Shown: positions 1 to 12,365 of the stretch, piece after piece | Numbering within the stretch: the stretch's first letter is position 1 | How the letters are laid out: every line of letters begins with the position of its first letter | Assembly (NCBI GenBank): GCA_038501625.1 | Contig: JAZAYU010000175.1 | Span: 189,001 to 253,000, forward strand | Direction of reading: 5' to 3' | Length of the DNA stretch: 64,000 bases | DNA from: Corbicula japonica | Lineage: Eukaryota; Mollusca; Bivalvia; Venerida; Cyrenidae | The notes under the pieces: model-generated | Databases searched by the model: none | Seen by the model: only the letters and a program-made list of their open reading frames with translations | What the model was told of the DNA's origin: nothing | Translations under genes and position numbers: made by a program

Positions 1-407
1 ACCGAATTGTTGAGGGGATTAATCACTCCCAGGGTGGTCAGTGCTGTGGTCAACGTTGTCAAGTATTCTGGGCATTTGATTATCTAACCTCCACAAGTCG
101 TTGTTTGATAAGGGACTAGTATTGGAATGCTGGGATATTTTGCTTGGGCTTTTCAGAGAAACAAAGTTTACTTTACCCTCATTCTATCGGCGCGTTAATA
201 ATACACTTTGTTTCATTTATTTTACGATTATGAAAGTATTAGAATAATATCAGACATTTCGTTCACTATCGACAAACATTGCATTTGATTATCTAAGGTC
301 TCCAAGTCATTGCATGATAAACTGGAATGCTTGGGTTATTTTTCTTGGGAATGTATTACGTTGCTTTCAAGGGATACATAGTTAAATATACGCTCTTACA
401 TATACGT

Positions 408-580
408 CGCAGGGGCGGATCCTGAACGGTTTCAGTGGGGCTTCTCGAGCGCCCCTTTTGAGCAGCAATATTTCATTTTCATGGGATTTTGTCCGAAAGG
501 TTGGAAATAAATTCAAAATTTATAATCATTTGACTACCATAAGACTGCAACCCCCTTTCTTAAAATCTTGCATCCGACAT
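408..580 (+). repeat. Dispersed ~170-bp repeat (family R1), copy 1
   Basis: Starts with GGGGCGGATCC and ends with CTTGCATCCGAC. In between lie the family landmarks: a TTTTGAGCAGCAATATTT block, a TGGGATTTTG block and a block resembling TTGGAAATTATCATGTAACTAC. About 18 copies in both orientations occur in the window, which defines the family; I do not recognise it as a named element. The short reading frame inside it is incidental. Confidence 0.75.
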
Positions 581-1035
581 TGCACATTGTTTCAAGATTT
601 ATTTGAATATGTAAGTGTTAGTATAAAGGACCTTCGCAGTACATTAACTACAGACATTTTGGTGTACTATAAACACTTGAGTGTACTATAAACACAACTC
701 ATGACTTTCGGTCTGAAATAATTTTGCTACCATTGAATTACTAGAGAAAGATTTGCCCGTTATATAAGTAGAAAGAATACCGACTTTTCTTGGACATTAA
801 AAGTTTAGTGGGATTTAACATTCGTCATAACTGACGTCTATTGAGACTGGTATTTTAAAAGTTTGATTACTTTTTGCCGTTACCGAACACCATTTTGCGC
901 TTTTTGAAAAGCACTTAACTCGTACATGGAAACGAGATACATTTGTTGTTTATCGTATTTTTTCTAAAACTGAAAGCATTATTTAAAAAAAAACCATATA
1001 TGGTCACATAATGTTCACAACGGACTGTTTTTGTA
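581..1035. other. No feature seen
   Basis: AT-rich sequence with no coding signature, RNA gene or repeat that I recognise. Confidence 0.5.
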
Positions 1036-1095
1036 AGGGAAAAAATGATATCGCCTCTACTGGGGAGCGAACCCGCACCGTCACGACGACCGCGC
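1036..1095 (-). repeat. Degenerate tRNA-like / SINE-type remnant
   Basis: On the minus strand a box-B-like GGGTTCGCTCC is preceded by a possible anticodon arm and followed by a T6 run (A6 on the + strand near 1042). Box B departs from GWTCRANNC at one position and I see no box A. It is probably the 3' half of a decayed tRNA-derived element rather than a working tRNA. Confidence 0.3.
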
Positions 1096-1630
1096 CTTAT
1101 AGATAAAATATAAAAGAACCTGGAAACAACTTAAAATGATTTAATATTATGTGTTATGTTGACTAATTTGGCATTTGATAGTTTTACAAGAGCACAAGAC
1201 ACATAATACTATTTCCTTTAAACTTGTGCCAGGCACACTTCTAAGCGTATAATGATCAGCTACTGAATGTTAAGAGAAATTGGAGCTGGTTCTGTACGTT
1301 AACAAAGTTACATAACGTTATCATGTACATGTTCATATCGGGTACGTTCAGTTTTTGCGGAAATGAAAAAAAAACTAAAATTATAACGGGTTTCTCTAAT
1401 ATTATTTCGTTAAACGTGCGTGTAACCATTATTAAAACTATTATTGAAAGAAAGGCACATCTAATAAAAAGTTTAACCGTTACGATTATAAAACAATAAA
1501 ACAGTTAATGTAAAAATATTTAAAAAAAAACTCATAAACAGTTAAGGTAAAAAATAGAACAAAAATTAAAAATAACAGTTAATGTAAACATAAAAAAAAA
1601 TGTATTTAACCAAAGTTACGGTAACAAAAT
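1096..1630. other. AT-rich spacer, nothing identified
   Basis: Very AT-rich with several A-runs and no gene recognised. It lies 3' of the minus-strand tRNA-Glu. Confidence 0.5.
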
Positions 1631-1631
1631 C

Positions 1632-1637
1632 AAAAAA
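1632..1637 (-). terminator. Pol III terminator of tRNA-Glu
   Basis: A run of six A on the + strand reads as T6 on the minus strand, beginning six bases after the tRNA-Glu 3' end. This is the usual RNA polymerase III stop signal. Confidence 0.75.
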
Positions 1638-1643
1638 GTATGT

Positions 1644-1714
1644 TCCGATGCCGGGAATCGAACCCGGGCCGCCTGGGTGAAAACCAGGAATCCTAACCAC
1701 TAGACCACATCGGA
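1644..1714 (-). tRNA. trnE-UUC: tRNA-Glu (UUC)
   Basis: Read on the minus strand this is a complete cloverleaf of 71 nt. The 7-bp acceptor stem (TCCGATG/CATCGGA) pairs perfectly. Box A is TGGTCTAGTGG, the anticodon stem CCTGG/CCAGG encloses the loop with anticodon TTC, and box B is GGTTCGATTCC. The CCA tail is not encoded, as expected for a eukaryotic nuclear gene. There is no intron. A T6 terminator follows. It matches the well-known animal tRNA-Glu sequence almost throughout, so it is probably functional. A minus-strand reading frame running through it is spurious. Confidence 0.95.
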
Positions 1715-2313
1715 TCGTTGTAAAGGTGATCGCAAAGATAGTATATAAGGTAATGATTGTGAAAAACGCCATTGAGCGTGTTTATAATTAGATTACCGAA
1801 CTATCGGTTTTTCAGTCAAACATGCATTTCGGACGAACTTATTTCGGATAAACTCTGTAAATCCTGGTCTATCTTCCTCCGACACTTTCTCTCAAATTTT
1901 CAAATTCACTGCTCAGTTGTTCGGATCCACCTTGGTAAATGCTAGGCAAGTGCTGTCTCTAATGCTACAAATCAGGGAAAACACCATAAAAACAAATAAC
2001 AATTTACAAAGTAGGCCTATGTATGTCCACTTTTTAATTCTTTTTTCTCTTTATTTACAATGATATGAGATATGAAAGTAGAAGAGGATGTGAGAAAGGT
2101 ATTAAAATGTACAAAATGACAGTCTCGCTCTCTTCTGGAACTGTTATGTAAACTAAGGGTCCCTTAAATGGTCTTTGTATTACCACTGAAAATTCCAAGA
2201 CGCTAATGGGCACCTTAGATTCTCTTTTTCGTTAATATATAATAATTGCAGTTGATCATTTTCTAAACATGTGCTCTCTTTTCTTCGAAATTTGTTGGAT
2301 GTGTGATGAGGCT
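1715..2313. other. No feature seen
   Basis: Upstream side of the tRNA-Glu gene. No coding or repeat signature recognised. Confidence 0.45.
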
Positions 2314-2485
2314 GCAGGGGCGGTTTCAGACGGGGTTTAGGGTTTCTGGAACCCCCTTTTGGTGTAGCAGTATTTGATTTTTTACAGAAGGTTTTGGACA
2401 GTAAGTTGGATACTATTACGCAACATGGAACTACCACAAGTTTGCCGCTAACGCCCCTGTTTTGGAAATCTTGCATCCGACCCTG
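2314..2485 (+). repeat. Family R1, copy 2 (diverged)
   Basis: Begins GCAGGGGCGG, contains GGAACCCCCTTTTGG and a GCAGTATTTGATTTT block, and ends GGAAATCTTGCATCCGACC. The 5' third is more diverged than in copy 1. Confidence 0.7.
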
Positions 2486-3767
2486 GGATGTGTTTTCCGG
2501 GTGTGGCTAGTTCTGATTATGGATGTTTCTTTTTTCTAAGTAAGTGAATAAAACCCGAATATTCGAGACTGAGATTATAAAATATTTACAGCTTGGTCTT
2601 AAGAGTAAGTGAGGCCCCTTTATATTGTCTCGTGAAATCTTTCACTCAGTCACATTTAAGATAACGGAAGTACATGAAGTGACGCCTCTCTCACATTATC
2701 ATAAGCGAATTGCTTCCCTATGTACTTAAACGGTTCTGAGCTAAGTTTATCCCATGTAGGCTGAAGCTCCATAATTATTAAACTCTTTCAATCAAGAAAA
2801 TTAAAACAAATACTGTCATAATTGTCAAAACATGTTAAAAGACTTTTTTCCAATGCGTTCTACCGAAAAACAGAATATAATCCACCTTATGCTTTTCAAA
2901 GCCCTTCCTTTCTGTAGCGTTTATAATTTCACCATATACAGGTGTAATGAAGATAAATTGCAAATTATTCTGCGTACCACTTGAGGTATTTTCCCACGCG
3001 CCGCGACAATATATTTGACATAGCGACAGTGATGGACCGATAACCCGCGGACCGTATAGAACACTTAACTATTGTCAATTCTCTATTTTATCTTTGTAAA
3101 TGTTTACAAAGTAATCTAAGTATTTATCCTACCTTTAAAATGCACAAAATAGGCGGAGTTTTCCCAGAGATTTTCAAACGAATCTCGCCACGTGCTGGCA
3201 GTCATTTTTTGCAAGATTGACGTACGGTAATCTTTTACGACATCCATTTGACCAATCTGGAATTCGTTTTAAATAAAACTGCACGTTGTTGACAGGTAGC
3301 TTTAAATTGATTGGATAACCACAGGTAATATCTTCAAATAGCTTTAAACGCAGGTGCGCTTGCTTAACTTGTATTTTGATATCCCCAAGTTCAGATTTAA
3401 TCGAACATTTTTTCCTTCCTAAAAGCCTGACCTGCGCAGTGTCACACGCCTCATACAATAAGTTCTTGATAGTAATCTGTTCGCGATTATAATGGATTGA
3501 AACAAGCTCTCACTTACACCAAAGAGGCGGAAAAAGGATCTAAAGCCCCTCTTGTCATTACAACTGTACGATTTCCGGCAGAGAGTGTGGGAAAGTTGTG
3601 TTTTAGATAATGATTGTAGCCTTTTATGGTAAAATGTTAGCCGCAGACTGGTCCAGTGGTAATTGTTATGCACTTGACGGAACAGACTGCACTTTGTAAA
3701 CAAGACTTTAGAATAACATGTGTTGTGAAATGTCATGATGTACTTTATTTATAAAAAAATGTAATCA
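2486..3767. other. Mostly unassigned; one CSL consensus site
   Basis: No gene recognised; two overlapping minus-strand reading frames (3174-3736) show no family signature and no splice-consistent neighbours. A CSL consensus TTCCCACG lies at 2991-2998 and a shared GGCGGAGTTTTCCCA string at about 3152, which also occurs upstream of Hes gene A (about 23896). Confidence 0.35.
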
Positions 3768-3935
3768 AGGGTTGGATGCAAAATTTCAACAAAATTATAA
3801 TTCGTTTGCGGAGTTTTAGGGTAGTTGAATGCATATGATTTTTAACTTTATGGCTGGATTCCGTATGAGAATTATATACTGCTGCTCAAAAAGGGGTTCG
3901 AGAAATCACAATACAATCCGCTGGATCCGCTATTG
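3768..3935 (-). repeat. Family R1, copy 3
   Basis: Inverted copy: + strand starts GGTTGGATGCAAAATTTC and ends near GCTGGATCCGC. The family's GCTGCTCAAAAAGGGGTTC block is recognisable. Confidence 0.7.
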
Positions 3936-4157
3936 GTAATCAAATGTCATTTATTACGCTTGCTCTGATTCGAACCCACGACCTATTACATACTGCTCAT
4001 TATCGGTCTGCTGAATAAGAAATCTGTAGGCATTTTTGACCGAATTTCGGGTCCTTTGGCAATACCTCTCATAAATGTCAATTGCGGTAAATGAACGAGC
4101 ATTATGTGACAAATTACTCGTAGAGTGTGTGTACTGGTGTTCATGTATCTAACACAT

Positions 4158-4336
4158 GGTCGGGTGCAATATTTCCAGAATGGGGATCGTTTGATGCAGT
4201 CTTAGGGTAGTTGTAAAATAATATCCAACTTTCAGGCCAAATTATCCATGAAAATTAAAAGTTGCTCCCCCTCCCCCCCCCCCCCAAAAAAAAACAACAA
4301 AAAAATCAACTGAACACCCTCTGGATCCGCCCCTGC
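4158..4336 (-). repeat. Family R1, copy 4, with C/A tract
   Basis: Inverted copy with GGGTGCAATATTTCCAG at one end and CTGGATCCGCCCCTGC at the other. The GGGGT block has expanded to a run of C followed by an A-rich run at about 4266-4305. Confidence 0.7.
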
Positions 4337-4369
4337 AACAACTAACTGTCTTTACATGGTAACAATTCA

Positions 4370-5080
4370 GACTGGAGGCTAGCCTCAGATCTCAAGCTTT
4401 CCATCGTTCAGTTCTGAGACTAAGACCAGTTTTAACCAATGAGATTGCAGATATATACGACGTACCTTAAATCTTAGTTTATCAACCTAGGAACCTGTTC
4501 TCTTCGCAATCCTACTCCTAACACAGGCGCATAGGAGCTTGGGCCGCAGGAACCGCGGTCGCGGTTCCAATATTTCGGCAAGTCGCTTTATATACACCAT
4601 TGACGACATATAATTATATTATATAATAAGTAACAAATGATATCGACATATCACTGCTATGCAGCCAAAATCATCTCTTTGCAATGTTCAGTTCGCTTCT
4701 ACGCGCCTGTAACAGAACACAAGACTCATTGAACCTACAGTCAAATCTGTATTCAAAAACCACTCAGGAAAAAAACTTTTTCTTCGAAAAAGGTGATCTT
4801 TGTTTAGATGTGATTTGTTCTTTCAATCAGTCAGTGGGCCAAATAAAATGTGGTCTTTATCCACAGTTGGGTTTTGTTTACAAGTGGTCTTAAGCAGAAG
4901 TTGAACTATAAATTTTTGATCGGCTGAAAGGTTGAACTCGAGACGACCCTCCGAAATGATCCATCACATGCTAGGGTTTTGAAACAGGTTTCAAGGTTTA
5001 GGTTTTGGATCATATTATACGACAAGAAAGACCATAAAAGTCTCTAATCTCAAGTATCTGATTGGATGAAAATGTGAGTG
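4370..5080. repeat. Degenerate foldback and GTGGTCTTT-repeat relics
   Basis: Three decayed repeat pieces are visible. At 4370-4450, CTCAGATCTCAAGC and TTCTGAGACTAAGACCAG resemble the arms of the 135-bp foldback MITE. At 4850-4893, GTGGTCTTTATCCACAG and ACAAGTGGTCTT form an inverted relative of the sequence near 11125-11170. At 5027-5080 an AATCTCAAGTATCTGATTGG half-arm remains. Intervening bases show no gene. Confidence 0.4.
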
Positions 5081-5184
5081 GTAGATTTTTTTCCAGTACT
5101 TACTAAAATAAGTTATTTGACAAGTAGCTAGCTTACTGTTGCCAATATCCCCCCCTCCTCCAGCCCAACCCCACTCCCGTTCAC

Positions 5185-5480
5185 ACAGACGCCGCTTCTA
5201 CTACGATCAACGCTTGGACGAAAAAGTGGCCGATCGTGACAAATCGCAGGAGAAACGTAGTGGAGTCTTCAGCGCAGTATGATCGCGATAGGGTCTTCAT
5301 CATCGGAGAGCCAACCAAAATCGGGGTAAAGTCGTAAAGAGAGATTAGTAGAAGCGCCGTAATCGTACAAGAAGCGCCGTAATCTTACAAGCAGCGCGGA
5401 AACATCGCGGATTTTTTTTTCAGATCGTGGCTTGATCGGGAATCGTCGCAGCTCTGTGTGGACGGGTGTAACTTGTTTTA
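5185..5480. other. GC-rich island of unknown nature
   Basis: Base composition rises sharply against the AT-rich flanks, with many GATCG and CGCGG words and a small tandem repeat at about 5348-5392 (AGAAGCGCCGTAATC twice). A minus-strand frame of 80 codons crosses it, but I see no known domain. It may be a transposon remnant or a former exon. Confidence 0.3.
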
Positions 5481-6540
5481 AATACCAAATACACGTGTGT
5501 GTAGATACCATTTAATTCGAAACTTTAATGCGTCGATTTTAAATTAAGTTTCTTGATGATTAAATAAGTTATTTTATATCGTGTTTTTATAACTTTATCG
5601 TGCAATTAAAGGCACGTACTTACGTTAGGTGTAATAAAAATCTGCAAGAATTTAATTTAAACCCTTTTAGCACGCGGTTGACATTAAAGCCCAAGAAGAA
5701 AGCAGTAAAATACGTTCACATAACTAATTCGAACTCAAAAGCGCTAAATTTTATAACTAACTAATAAGTGCCTTTATAAAGTCATTAAGTACCTAAATAC
5801 TGGTTTAATGTTTGAATTATATTCAATCATTAGGTACAATTATAGACTGTATTAGAATATTGAAATATTTTCAAGTGGCATTGGAATATATTGTTTTCTA
5901 TACCCAAAATTATAAAAGTACTTGCACCTGCGTTTAACATGAAACAGATATTTTAAAAAAAGGATCATTTCTGACCGCTTTGATACTTATTGCCTCTCAA
6001 AATTGACCTTAAAAGCGCCGCTTTATTTGAACAAGGGTTTTTGATGTTTAGTAATTTAATGCTGTAGAATATCCAGTTATTCATATTTTCAAATGTCTGA
6101 ATTATTTTTAAACAGGATAAATCCCAGATGTGAGGATAAAACGATTAAGTTTTTAAAAAATGGTATGGAAACGCCTTTTTTCAATATTGCGAAAAATAAA
6201 ATGGAACATTATAATGTTTGCAATAATGCATATTTCTGCATTGCATAGCCAATTATCCTCGTCCTTACGTATGAAACCCCGTTAAGTTTAATAGAATGTT
6301 ACGTAGATGAAAAAAATAAAGAATGCACTGCTCAGCTATTACATTTAGTTATATCTAGAATGAGTTTTGCTGCAAAGCATAGGCACATTACAAGAAAAAC
6401 CAAAAAGCAATTGTCAAAATTAAACTTACCATACATCGTTTCCAAAGTTGGATGCAAGATTTCATGAACCTCAGTAAGGACATCCAGACACAAATCTATC
6501 GCTGAGCCACATGCTCTATGTCTGTCAATGATAATAAGGC
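5481..6540. other. AT-rich spacer, nothing identified
   Basis: AT-rich up to the start of the minisatellite. No gene or repeat family recognised. Confidence 0.5.
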
Positions 6541-9500
6541 AGACAGGCACAAACCTACCTCTAAATCCCATTCTCCATGTCTGTCAGTGAATAAAAGACA
6601 ACCAGGCACAAATCTAACACCCTACATCATTTTCTATGTTTGTCGGAGATTAAATGACAACCAGGCAAACATCTACCTCTGAACCCCATTCTCTATATCT
6701 GTTAGTGATAAAAGGACAACCAGGCACAAATATAACACTGCACCACATTCTTTGTTTGTCAGTGAATAAAAGACAACCAGGCACACATCTACCTCATTCT
6801 ATATGTCTGTCTCTGGCACAGACCTACCTCTTAACCTTTCTCTATGTTTGCCAATGATAATGAGGCAGACAGGAACAGAACTACCTCTGAACCTCATTCA
6901 CTGTCAATGATAATAAGGCAGACAGGAACATACCTACCTCTGAACCTCATTCTCTATGTTTGCCAATGATAATAAGGCAGACAGGCACTGAGCTACCTCC
7001 GAACCTTATTCTCTGTTTGTCAATGATAATAAGGCAGGAAGGAACAGACCTACCTCTGAATATCATTCTCTATGTCTGTCAATGATAATAAGGCAGACAG
7101 GAACAAACCTATCTCTGAACCTTACTCTCTATATCTGCCAATGATAATCAGACAGGAACAGACCTACCTCTAAACCTCATGCTCTATCTTTACCAATGAT
7201 AATAAGGCAGACAGAAACAAACCTATCTCAAAACCACATTCTCTATGTTTGCCAATGATAATAAAGCAGACAGGAACAGACCTACCTCTGAACCTCATTC
7301 TCTATGTCAATGAAAATACTGCAGACAGGCACAGACCTACCTCTGAACCTCATTCTCTATGTCTGTCAATGATAATGAGGCAGACAGGCACAGACCTACG
7401 TCTGGACCTTATTCTCTATGTTTGCAAATGATAATAAGGCAGACAGGCACAGACCTACCTCTGAACCTCATTCTCTATGTTTGCAAATGATAATAAGGCA
7501 GACAGGCACATACCTTCCTCTGAACCTCATTCTCTATGTTTGCAAATGATAATGAGGCAGATAGGAACATACCTACCTCTGAACCTCATTCTCTATGTTT
7601 GCAAATGATAATGAGGCGGACAGGCACAGACCTACCTCTGAACCTCATTCTCTATGTTTGCCAATGATAATAAGGCAGACAGGCACATACCTACCTCTGA
7701 ACCTCATTCTCTACGTTTGCAAATGATAATAAGGAAGACAGGAACAGACCTACCTCTGAACCTCATTCTCTCTGTCAATGATAGTACTGCAGACAGGCAC
7801 AGACCTACCTCTGAACCTCATTCTCTATGTCTGTCAATGATAATTAGGCAGACAGGCACAGACCTACCCTTGAACCTCATTCTCTATGTCAATGATAATG
7901 AGGCAGACAGGCACAGACCTACCTCTGAACCTCATTCTCAATGCCAATGAAAATACTGCAGACAGGCACAGACCTACCTCTGAACCTCATTCTCTATGTC
8001 TGTCAATGATAATGAGGCAGACAGGCACATACCTACCTCTGAAGCTCATTCTGTATGTCTGTCAATGATAATGAGGCAGACAGGCACAGACCTACCTCTG
8101 AACCTCATTCTCTATGTTTGCAAATGATAATGAGGCAGACAGGCACAGACCTACCTCTGAACATCATTCTCTACGTTTGCAAATGATAATGAGGCAGACA
8201 GGAACAGACCTACCTCTTAACCTCATTCTCTATGTTTGCAAATGATAATGAGGCAGACAGGCACAGACCTACCTCTGAACATCATTCTCTACGTTTGCAA
8301 ATGATAATGAGGCAGACAGGAACAGACCTACCTCTTAACCTCATTCTCTACGTTTGCAAATGATAATGAGGCAGACAGGCACAGACCTACCTCTGAACCT
8401 CATTCTCTATGTTTGCAAATGATAATGAGGCAGACAGGCACAGACCTACCTCTAAACCTAAGTCTCTATGTTTGCCAATGATAATAAGGCAGACAGGCAC
8501 AGACCTACCTCTGAACCTCATTCTCTACGTTTGCAAATGATAATAAGGAAGACAGGCACAGACCTACCTCTGAACCTCATTCTCTATGTCTGTCAATGAT
8601 AATGAGGCAGACAGGCACAGCCCTACCACTGAACCTCATTCTCTATGTCAATGATAATAAGGCAGACAGACACAGACCTACCTCTGAACCTCATTCTCTA
8701 TGTTTGCAAATGATAACAAGGCAGACAGGCACATACCTTCCTCTGAACCTCATTCTCTATGTTTGCAAAGGATAATGAGGCAGATAGGAACATACCTACC
8801 TCTGAACCTTATTCTCTATGTTTGCAAATGATAATGAGGCGGACAGGCACAGACCTACCTCTGAACCTCATTCTCTATGTTTGCCAATGATAATAAGGCA
8901 GACAGGCACATACCTACCTCTGACCCTCATTCTCTACGTTTGCAAATGATAATAAGGCAGACAGGAACAGACCTACCTCTGAACCTCATTCTCTATGTCA
9001 ATGATAATACTGCAGACAGGCACAGACCTACCTCTGAACCTCATTCTCTATGTCTGTCAATGATAATGAGGCAGACAGGCACAGACCTACCCTTGGACCT
9101 CATTCCCTATGTCAATGATAATGAGGCAGACAGGCACAGACCTACCTCTGAACCTCATTCTCTATGCCAATGAAAATACTGCAGACAGGCACAGACCTAC
9201 CTCTGAACCTCATTCTCTATGTCTGTCAAAGATAATGAGGCAGACAGGCACATACCTACCTCTGAACCTCATTCTGTATGTCTGTCAATGATAATGAGGC
9301 AGACAGGCACAGACCTACCTCTGAACCTCATTCTCTATTTCCGCAAATGATAATGAGGCAGACAGGTACAGACCTACCTCTGAACCTCATTCTCTACGTT
9401 TGCAAATGATAATGAGGCAGACAGGAACAGACCTACCTCTGAACCTCATTCTCTATGTCTGTCAATGATAATGAGGCAGACAGGCACAGACCTACCTCTG

Positions 9501-10860
9501 AACCTCATTCTCTATGTTTGCAAATGATAATAAGCCAGACAGGCACAGACCTACCTCTAAACCTCAGTCTCTATGTTTGCCAATGATAATAAGGCAGACA
9601 GGCACAGACCTACCTCTGAACCTCATTCTATATGTCTGTCAATGATAATAAGGCAGACAGGCACAGACCTACCCTTGGACCTCATTCTCTATGTCTGTCA
9701 ATGATAATGAGGAAGACAGGCACAGCGCTACCTCTGAACCTCATTCTCTATGTCAATGAAAATACTGCAGACAGGGACAGCCCTACCTCTCAACCTCATT
9801 CTCTATGTCAATGATAATGAGGCAGATAGGCACAGACCTACCTCTGAACCTCATTCTCTATGTCAATGAAAATACTGCAGACAGGCACAGACCTACCTCT
9901 GAACCTCATTCTCTATGTCTGTCAATGATAATGAGGCAGACAGGCACAGCCCTACCTCTGAACCTCATTCTCTATGTCAATGATAATAAGGCAGACAGAC
10001 ACAGACCTACCTCTGAACCTCATTCTCTATGTTTGCAAATGATAATGAGGCAGACAGGAACAGACCTACCTCTGACCCACATTCTCTATGTTAATGATAA
10101 TAAGACAGGCAGGAACAGACCTACCTCTGAACCTCATTCTCTATGTCTGTCAATGATAATAAGGCAGACAGGCACAGCCCTACCTCTGAATCTCATTCTC
10201 TATGTTTGTCAATGATAATGAGGCAGACAGGCACAGACCTACCTCTGAACCTCATTCTCTATGTTTGTCAATGATAATAATGCAGACAGGCACAGACCTA
10301 CCTCTGAACCTCATTCTCTATGTTTGCAAATGATAATGAGGCAGACAGGAACAGACCTACCTCTGTCCCTTATTCTCTACGTTTGCCAATGTTAATAAGA
10401 CAAAAAGGCACAGACCTACCTCTGAACCTTATTCTTTATGTTTGCCAATGTTAATAAGACAAAAAGGCACAGACCTACCTCTGAACCTTATTCTTTATGT
10501 TTGCCAATGATAATTATTTAGACGGACACAGACCTACCTCTGAACCTTATTATCTATGTTTTCTAATGATAATAATGCATACGGGCACAGACCTACCTCT
10601 GAACCTTGCTCTCTATGTCTGCCATGATAATAAGGCAGACAGACACATCCCTACCTCTGAACCTTATTCTCTCTGTTTGCCAATGATAATAATGCATACG
10701 GGTACAGACCTACCTCTGAACCTTGCTCTCTATGTCTGAAAATGATAATAAGGCAGACAGGCACAGACGTACCTCTGAACCTCGCTCGTTATGTCTGCCA
10801 ATGATAATCACTTATTAATAAGACAGACAGGCACACACTCATTCTCTGTGCCTCGCAATG
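6541..10860 (+). repeat. 59/55-bp minisatellite array, about 74 units
   Basis: Head-to-tail array of a unit whose core is GGCAGACAGGCACAGACCTA plus CCTCTGAACCTCATTCTCTA. Units are joined by one of three linkers: GTTTGCAAA or GTCTGTCAA (unit 59 bp) or GTCAA (unit 55 bp). The first ~700 bp and the last ~500 bp are the most diverged, while the centre is nearly uniform, the usual result of unequal exchange. Every reading frame inside it is a by-product: 59+55=114 bp keeps a frame open where the two lengths alternate (for example 9805-10215). No genes are claimed here. Confidence 0.95.
7441..9450 (+). repeat. Higher-order duplication (1223 bp) in the minisatellite
   Basis: About 790 bp starting near 7441 recur near 8664 with a constant offset of 1223 bp, sharing private variants such as CACATACCTTCCTCTG (7506/8729), GGCAGATAGGAACATACC (7555/8778) and GAGGCGGACAGG (7612/8835). 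A smaller 118-bp two-unit duplication lies at about 8108-8343. Confidence 0.85.
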
Positions 10861-11109
10861 ATTTTAAAACGGACGGAAACAAACCCTACTCCTACACCTG
10901 AAGTTACTGATCATTTGGCATTGAACCCAATTTCAAAACGGACCAATCACAAACTACGGTTTCGAGATTGCTCTTCGGTTACAGGTTTATGTTCTATACC
11001 AGCATATAATGCTTAAATGTATGGACAAAGTTATATCCTGCATTTCATGTTAATCCACACATAGGGCTTTTGCGGAATAATTCTGATTTAGCTTTAGTGT
11101 ACTGTCTAA
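10861..11109. other. Unassigned flank of the minisatellite
   Basis: Unit similarity fades at about 10860; nothing else recognised. Confidence 0.4.
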
Positions 11110-11300
11110 CATATGCGAAAAAGCACTTGTTAACAAAATCCACCTGTGGATAAAGACCACGTGGTCGTCTCCCACTGACTGATTTAAAGAACACATTCAC
11201 CTCTGAAACCTATTATATGCTAAAGACCACTTGTTAACAAAGTCCACCTGTCTTCAAATACCACATTCAGATTTTCCCAGGAGTGGTCTTTGAGGACAGG
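11110..11300. repeat. Dispersed GACCAC/GTGGTCTTT repeat, two sub-copies
   Basis: Contains GCACTTGTTAACAAAATCC at about 11125 and a second version, ACCACTTGTTAACAAAGTCC, at about 11226, with GGAGTGGTCTTTGAGGACAG at the far end. Related in inverse orientation to 4850-4893. Family name unknown. Confidence 0.5.
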
Positions 11301-12199
11301 TTGGCTCGTATTCGTCACTTTATTGACATCAAAGCGTGATCTTCTAAGTAGCATCTCCTCACCCCCTAGCAAAATTAAAATACTAACCAGAACATTTAGT
11401 TGGGTTTGTGAATTACACCCTATCAATTCTAATACCCATTATTTCTTCGATAATTAATGGTGTGTGCAAAAATGTGCATAGGCCATTTTTGGGTGAAATA
11501 TTGATCATGATAAATTGATTTTCTGCATACCAAACTGTCTATAACTAATGGCTTCTTGTTACAGATAGCCTTTAATATCGCCAGGCGCCGCTCCTTTTCG
11601 ATCCCTCGGGGACACGTTCGACCCTTTAGTGTAAATATTTTTATTTTGTTACATTAATTTACTGTCCAGATTCATGTTGTTACTTTGTAAGCGATTGTTT
11701 TGCAGTCCCGAAGGCAATTTTATTTTGTTATAAGTGATAGATGGTTTTTAAATTTGTAAACCTTTTAGGCTTCAGGGCCTGTATCCTTTGCTCTATCATT
11801 TAAAGTGAACTATTTTTCAGGCGTCGCATTAAGTATTTAGCCTTTTTGCGATGGTTAATCACATTTCTGGCAGTATTTAATCAATGCAATCAATACTTTT
11901 TAACATTGTTTTAGCACATTATTAATTGAATTCGCTTCAAACCGTTAATACTGGTTTCCAAATGGAATTGTGCTACATGTAATAGAATTATTAGACTGAA
12001 ATCCCTACTTTTTATAAGAAAAAACATATAAATTATATGCTCATATTCGGTCTGTACTCAATTATTTGGGGTTCTTGGTCACAAAGACTCGAAACCGAAG
12101 TTTGCGGTCAGTAAAAAAGACTTCAGGTTAATTTTAAAGTTGCCAATCTAGGGATGTGGAAGGGATTTTTACTACTTTACTATCAGGACTGACCGTATC
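11301..12199. other. No feature seen
   Basis: AT-rich; no coding or repeat signature recognised. Confidence 0.45.
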
Positions 12200-12365
12200 A
12201 ATGGCTTTTCTAGAGGGATTTCAGTTGGGTTGCTTCAACGCCTCTTTTGGGCAGAAATATTAAATTTTGATGGGGATTTTGCCGGAAAGAGTTTGAATTT
12301 TCTCATAACTGCCCTGATGCTGCCCCTTATGAAACCCCTTACTTGTAATCGTGCATCTGACCCTA
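12200..12365 (+). repeat. Family R1, copy 5
   Basis: Shows CTCTTTTGGGCAGAAATATT, TGATGGGGATTTTG and a terminal CGTGCATCTGACCCT. Fairly diverged. Confidence 0.6.

Noticed and set aside
1566..1772. 68-codon minus-strand frame
   Set aside because: It runs straight through the tRNA-Glu gene.
3950..4010. Box-B-like GATTCGAACCCACGACC, possible tRNA on the minus strand
   Set aside because: No box A at the right distance and no acceptor or anticodon stems could be drawn.
6654..10739. Series of open frames with MIMRQTGTDLPLNLIL-like repeats
   Set aside because: They are translations of the minisatellite. Frames change with unit length, there is no consistent start or splice context, and the same DNA reads through in more than one frame.
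6541..10860. Possible CRISPR-like array
   Set aside because: The whole unit repeats, not a short repeat with unique spacers, and the setting is eukaryotic.
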